The notes under the pieces: model-generated
Seen by the model: only the letters and a program-made list of their open reading frames with translations
Told to the model about the DNA's origin: nothing
Database searches by the model: none
In this document: in pieces, positions 59,761 through 64,000 of the stretch
How positions within the stretch are numbered: the stretch's first letter is position 1
Layout: each line of letters opens with the position of its first letter
Assembly: GCA_029204225.1 (NCBI GenBank)
Contig: CM055100.1
Span: 51,019,005-51,083,004, forward strand
Length of the DNA stretch: 64,000 nucleotides
DNA from: Diphasiastrum complanatum
Taxonomy: Eukaryota; Streptophyta; Lycopodiopsida; Lycopodiales; Lycopodiaceae
Direction: 5' to 3'
Program-made: the position numbers and the translations under genes

Positions 59761-61024
59761 GAATGCCAGTTCATGAGATGCTATAAACCTTCAAGAACTA
59801 TACCTTAGATGATGTACTAATCATGATGTTGCAAGCTCAAAGAGAATCTGATCAAAATTAGGAACCAGCGGAGCAAGTCTTCAAAGGACCTGCGCGGATG
59901 CAACCTATGAATCTTGTTGAACCAAGTGAAGTAGAAAAGATCGTACATGTGGGAGAACAGTTTTACACTCACTTAGTTCAAAAGACTACGTGCATTATTG
60001 GTGGAATACAAGAATTGTTCACTTGAAATTATAGTGATCTGAAGGATATACCACAAATCATAGTCTAGCACACCATAACTTTGGTGGATGGAGCAGTCCC
60101 CAAGGTGAGCCGTTACTACCGATGCAACCGAACTATATATAATCATTAAGCATGAGTTGCAGAAGTTGCTAGATGCTGATTTTATTTATGAAAAGAGCTC
60201 ACTGAATGGGTGTTACCGATAGTCCATAGTAACCCAAGAAGAATGGCAAAATGTGAATCTGTGTCACACTTGAAAGCATTAAATGCAGTCACCAAGAAGA
60301 TCATTTTCCCTTACCATTTACGAAAAGTGTTTCTAGACATAGTAGCGAGAGCGGAACCATAGTTTCCTGGACGGTTTCAACGGCTACAATCAGGTGAAAA
60401 TAGCGCCGCAAGATCAGTACAAGAACAAAAATTCGCCATGGAATAGGAGAACCTATGCCTACAAGGTGATGCCGTTTAGACTTTGTAATGTCCCAAGTAC
60501 CTTTCAACGAGTTATGCAGGCGGCATTCAAAGAGTATTTGCAAAAATATATGGAGATTTTTTTGGATGATCTGTGCGTGTACGGACCTAACTCAGAGCAC
60601 TTATCCAATTTGGAAAAGGGGATGAAGAAATGCCACTTGTTTGAGATATCTTTGAACCCAGAGAAGTGTTAGTTTCGGGTGACACATGGCCTGATTCTTG
60701 GCCATATAGTATCTAGACACAAGATCGCCACAGACCTGTCAAAGATAAGGATCACTATCGATCTGCCACTGCCAAGAAGAACAATCCGTGGAGTCTATAT
60801 TTTTATGGGTCATGCTAACTCCTACTAAATCTTCATTTTGGACTTTGCGGAATTAGCACGACCAATCTACAAACTCACAACAGAACTACATTGGACAAAG
60901 AAGCCCTATAGACTTTCTAGAAGCTTAAAGATGCATTGATCTCAGTGTCAATATTATCAGCCCAATTGGTCCATAGATGCATGTTGTACTTTAGGCATAT
61001 ACCTCGTAAGATGCATGATAATCA
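59761..61024 (+). pseudogene. Ty3/gypsy RT remnant
   Basis: Preamble to RT: HTITLVDGAVPKVSRYY, LLDADFIYEKSS, WVLPIVHSNP and LKALNAVTKK. Frame 60394-60672 then gives MKIAPQDQYKNKNSPW, AYKVMPFRLCNVPSTFQ, QAAFKEYLQKYMEIFLDDLC (catalytic LDD) and SLNPEKC followed by TAG, then LILGHIVSRHKI, FMGHANS and LARPIYKLT. It fades out in the first RNase H residues, where an LTR begins at 61025. Gag and protease are absent. Paralogue of 50195-50752. Confidence 0.9.
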
Positions 61025-62070
61025 TGTTGGCTGATTCTGACAAATCCCCAAGATACTCAGCCAGAGCTAACCAAGAGCATCTCTCACCTTAGACCGGTGG
61101 AGGTCTCCTAGAAGACGATACTAACGAAGACTGAGAGCCGAGTATGAGGAGTCGAGGAATGTTAGTTTAGGGACTGACAAGCAAGAACTGTGTAATCCGC
61201 AAGGTGGATCCTGAGAGATGGAAAGACCATGTAGGAACTAGTATTTCTTGGCAAAGTAATGAATGCAAGTAGAATCCCTCTTAGGAGAAAGTAGAGTGAT
61301 GGTGACCTCCAGTGGAGAGTATTATTCCACTTGTAATTGGTGAAATGTGGAAATGCCACTAGGATAGGCCACCTAAGGAGCTCTCTTGCTTATTAGAAAC
61401 TCCCTCTTTGAGAAGAGGAGTTTGTTTGTAGTATTGTATCTACTCCATGCTAAAATGAGAAAGAGCCACCACGAGTTTGGTGCATCCATGAGCTCCTTGA
61501 TCATGCTTGTTTCTTGAGTGATGCATTCATAATCTTGCCCTTCCCTCCTTTGTGTGTGGTTGTGGATCATAGAGTGGATTAGTTTTCCTGCTTTCTTGTG
61601 GATTAATGTAGGAATCAGCATTTAGGTCAACTAAATAGGCTGGGTTTGTAATGTAATTCTTGCATATCCCCTTACAACCCTGTTTTTGATGTTCTTGGGA
61701 TGTCCAAGAATCAAAAGACTGGTTGGTTTCTTGATTCTTGAGCTTCTAAAATGTTGTAGATTTTTTCTTGTTTTTTGTTTTGTGGATTAATGCAAGTTCA
61801 GTATGTTTACGATCTGATTTCAAACTCGTTTTTGTAGCAGTAGAGTAGGCTTTTCATGGCATTGCAACCATTCTTCACGCTGATTTCTTGGTTGAATGTC
61901 TGACTTGCATGTTTTAGTTGTAAATGCACGTGATTCCAGTGCAAGAGTGACTGCCCTGAGTTGTCCTCTGACAAAATACTACAGCGATAACCAATCTCCT
62001 CTGCCTGAGCTTGGGCTTTGAAACAAGATAGATAATCTAAAACAAGTGCCCATAGTTTCTGTTGACAGGG
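61025..62070 (+). repeat. Third LTR of family R, isolated
   Basis: Plus-strand TGTTGGCTGATTCTGAC; matches 10491 down to about 9420 in reverse complement, including ACTGAGAGCCGAGTATGAG and AGACTGGTTGGTTTCTTGAT. The distal end is lost after about 62070. No purine tract or primer-binding site beside it, so it is a solo or truncated LTR joined to Gypsy pol. It is more diverged than the copy at 15513. Confidence 0.75.
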
Positions 62071-62289
62071 AGAGCACAAACACAACCTGTAAGTAAAAAG
62101 AAAATAACCAGTAAACATTTGGCCCGTTGTCAGTTGCACAACCACATTTTACATCTTTAACTTGCTACAACACTTTCACTGACCAGATCCATAAAAAATT
62201 GTCAAGAATCAGATACAACATCAAGCATTCACCATAAGCAATCACCAAGTAGGGAGGTGGAAGAAGAACACACAATATCACTTCATACT
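62071..62289. other. No recognisable feature
   Basis: Short AT-rich spacer between two LTR remnants. Confidence 0.4.
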
Positions 62290-62471
62290 GAATATAAAAT
62301 GTACATATAGACCCTGAACCTTGATAGAGAGAGAACAAAAAAAAAAACTTAGGAGTAGACTACTAGACTAGCCTATGGCTAGTTACAGTTGGTAGTAGTT
62401 GTGAATAATAAAGTACATCGAGAATAGTAACTAAGAAGTGTAACAATGAAGTTTATCATTGATTTTTAACA
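62290..62471 (-). repeat. 3' LTR of the second family C Copia
   Basis: Aligns with 1421-1710. At the site of the (AG)n tract it has only GATAGAGAGAGA (62323-62334) followed by an A run. The LTR/purine tract junction is at 62471/62472. Confidence 0.75.
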
Positions 62472-63450
62472 CTCTCCCTCAATAATAAAATTACATTCTT
62501 CTATGCCTAAGAGATTACGAAGGTTCTCAAATTTACATTTCCTAAGGACTTAGTAAAAATATCAGCCACTTGATATTCAGATTTACAAAAAACTAGATCA
62601 ATGGCGCCATCAATTATTTTCTCTCAAACAAAATGATGATGTATCTCAATGTGTTTTTCGAGCATGTAGAATTGGTTTTTTGACAAGATGGATACAGCTT
62701 TGTTGTCGCAATATACCGTTGTAGCATCCACCTGTGATTGTCCCAAATCAGTAAGTAGTCTTCGTAGCCATATTACCTCTTGTGTAGCATTGCTAAGTGC
62801 ACAATACTCAGCTTCCGTCAAAGATAAGACTACTATAGGTTGCTTCTTGCTGTTCCAAGAAATAGCAATTGTACCTTAGCTAAATGTATGAGCAGTGGTA
62901 AATCATCCATCATCAATATTTCCTGCCCAATCACCATCTATATAACCTACCAACATTAGGGCTTCAGACTGATCATACTTCAAGCCAAAATTTAACGTGC
63001 CTCGAACATATCTCAAAATACGTTTAGCAGCTTTCCAATGAGTCTGACTAGGTTCTTGCATAAATTGACTTACCACACCAATAGCATAAGCAATGTTAGG
63101 ACGTGTGTGTGTCAAATAGATTAAACTACCCACTAATTGCATGTATAAGTAGCATCAACTTCTTGGCTTCATCAAATGCAGAAAGTTTGGTATTGGCCTC
63201 CATTGGAGTACTTAGTGACTTGCAATCCTGCATATTGAACTTATACAATAGATCCCATGCATACTTGCTTTGTGTAAGAAAAACATTGTCTTCCTTTTGC
63301 CAAACTTCAATACCAAGACAATAATGCATCAACCCTAAATCGCTCATGTCAAAAGTATTGGGAAGGTATGATTTGATTTCATCAATTAAGCCCATTACTT
63401 CATGTAATATTGTTGTTTGTTTCATTTGGGCATTGATTACTAACATCTTA
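62472..63450 (-). pseudogene. Ty1/copia RT-RNase H remnant, family C copy 2
   Basis: Minus-strand order: RT tail (63446-63126; MSDLGLMHYCLGIEVWQKED and VFLTQSKYAWDLLYKFNMQ), RT connection (63142-62903; QLVGSLIYLTHTRPNIAYAI) and RNase H (62821-62624; MTEAEYCALSNATQEVIWLR, YCDNKAVSILSKN and EKHIEIHHHFV). It is 5'-truncated at about 63450, upstream of which no Copia sequence is found. The peptides match those of 1711-2590 closely. Confidence 0.9.
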
Positions 63451-64000
63451 GTTTTCTATCATCTCATATTTTTCTCTAAATTAAATCGTCAACTTTTTAA
63501 TTGCACCTTTTACATTGTGGAAAATCGAATTTTTTTCATTTTGTCTTTTTACATCGACTTGATCCGACATGTCCACAATGGTCAAAACTGCTTCTACGTG
63601 CATATGGGTCTGATATTCTACTACAAATCTCATTGGAAATGTGATGGTTAATGTTATAAAGAGCAATGGGCCTCAGGTGGCTGCATTCATGACTAGAGTT
63701 TCCACCCATTATGGCTACCTAAATGCACATTAAGATAAGATTTTATTTCCATTGCTATTTGTCCCAATTTCATAAAAGTTTTGGGTTTATCGTAAGAGTT
63801 TACTTGACTTGGGTTTTCGTTGCTATTCATCCCAATAAGTTCATGAAGCTATTTTCCGTAAGCTTTTACTTTTAATCAAAATGTCGTTGGTATGGTAGCC
63901 ATAATCATTTGTGGTTTGAATGAGATTTCACAAGTGTTTTGGTTGAATCAAGTTTTGGAAGGATTAATTGTATCATCTTGAAGGTTTAAACGATCATTGC
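63451..64000. other. No recognisable feature
   Basis: AT-rich sequence with short open frames only; the window ends here. Confidence 0.45.

Overview
The window looks like nuclear DNA from a land plant with a large, transposon-filled genome. It is AT-rich and gene-poor. It holds Ty1/copia and Ty3/gypsy retrotransposon remains in many states of decay, with primer-binding sites of the initiator-Met-tRNA and Asp-tRNA types, several long (AG)n tracts, and one spliced gene of a plant-specific type. Nothing in it is bacterial, so operons and ribosome-binding sites do not apply. I cannot name the species.

Layout. 1-4.1 kb: a 5'-truncated minus-strand Copia remnant whose LTR carries a long (AG)n tract; a sister copy sits at 62.3-63.45 kb. 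4.16-7.4 kb: one Gypsy element apparently split by an inversion. 9.37-16.19 kb: a minus-strand LTR element with gag but no pol, and a 25-bp minisatellite in its leader. 16.19-28.4 kb: an old Copia element (family A), with a younger, structurally complete 6.17-kb Copia element (20224-26395, TSD ATCTA) inside its 3' LTR. 28.2-33.9 kb: a near-perfect 1.54-kb direct duplication and three related LTRs belonging to elements without recognisable pol.

35.33-42.87 kb: the only host gene I can build, on the minus strand. It has seven exons with GT-AG junctions and a 500-codon reading frame: a universal-stress-protein domain, a Ser-rich linker and a coiled coil. This is the front half of plant USP/U-box receptor-like kinases, without the kinase or U-box. 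Its 4.8-kb third intron is full of transposon debris.

43-61 kb: microsatellites; three diverged copies of an ORF family I do not recognise, one split by a Copia insertion (52.15-55.69 kb); and broken Gypsy pol pieces in both orientations. 61.0-62.1 kb: a third LTR of the gag-only family.

The retroelement parts do not cooperate now. Apart from the two long ORFs of the 20.2-26.4 kb element, itself broken by a frameshift, all coding remnants carry stops, shifts or deletions. The most interesting items are the gag-only elements, the unrecognised ORF family, the inverted Gypsy and the kinase-less USP gene.
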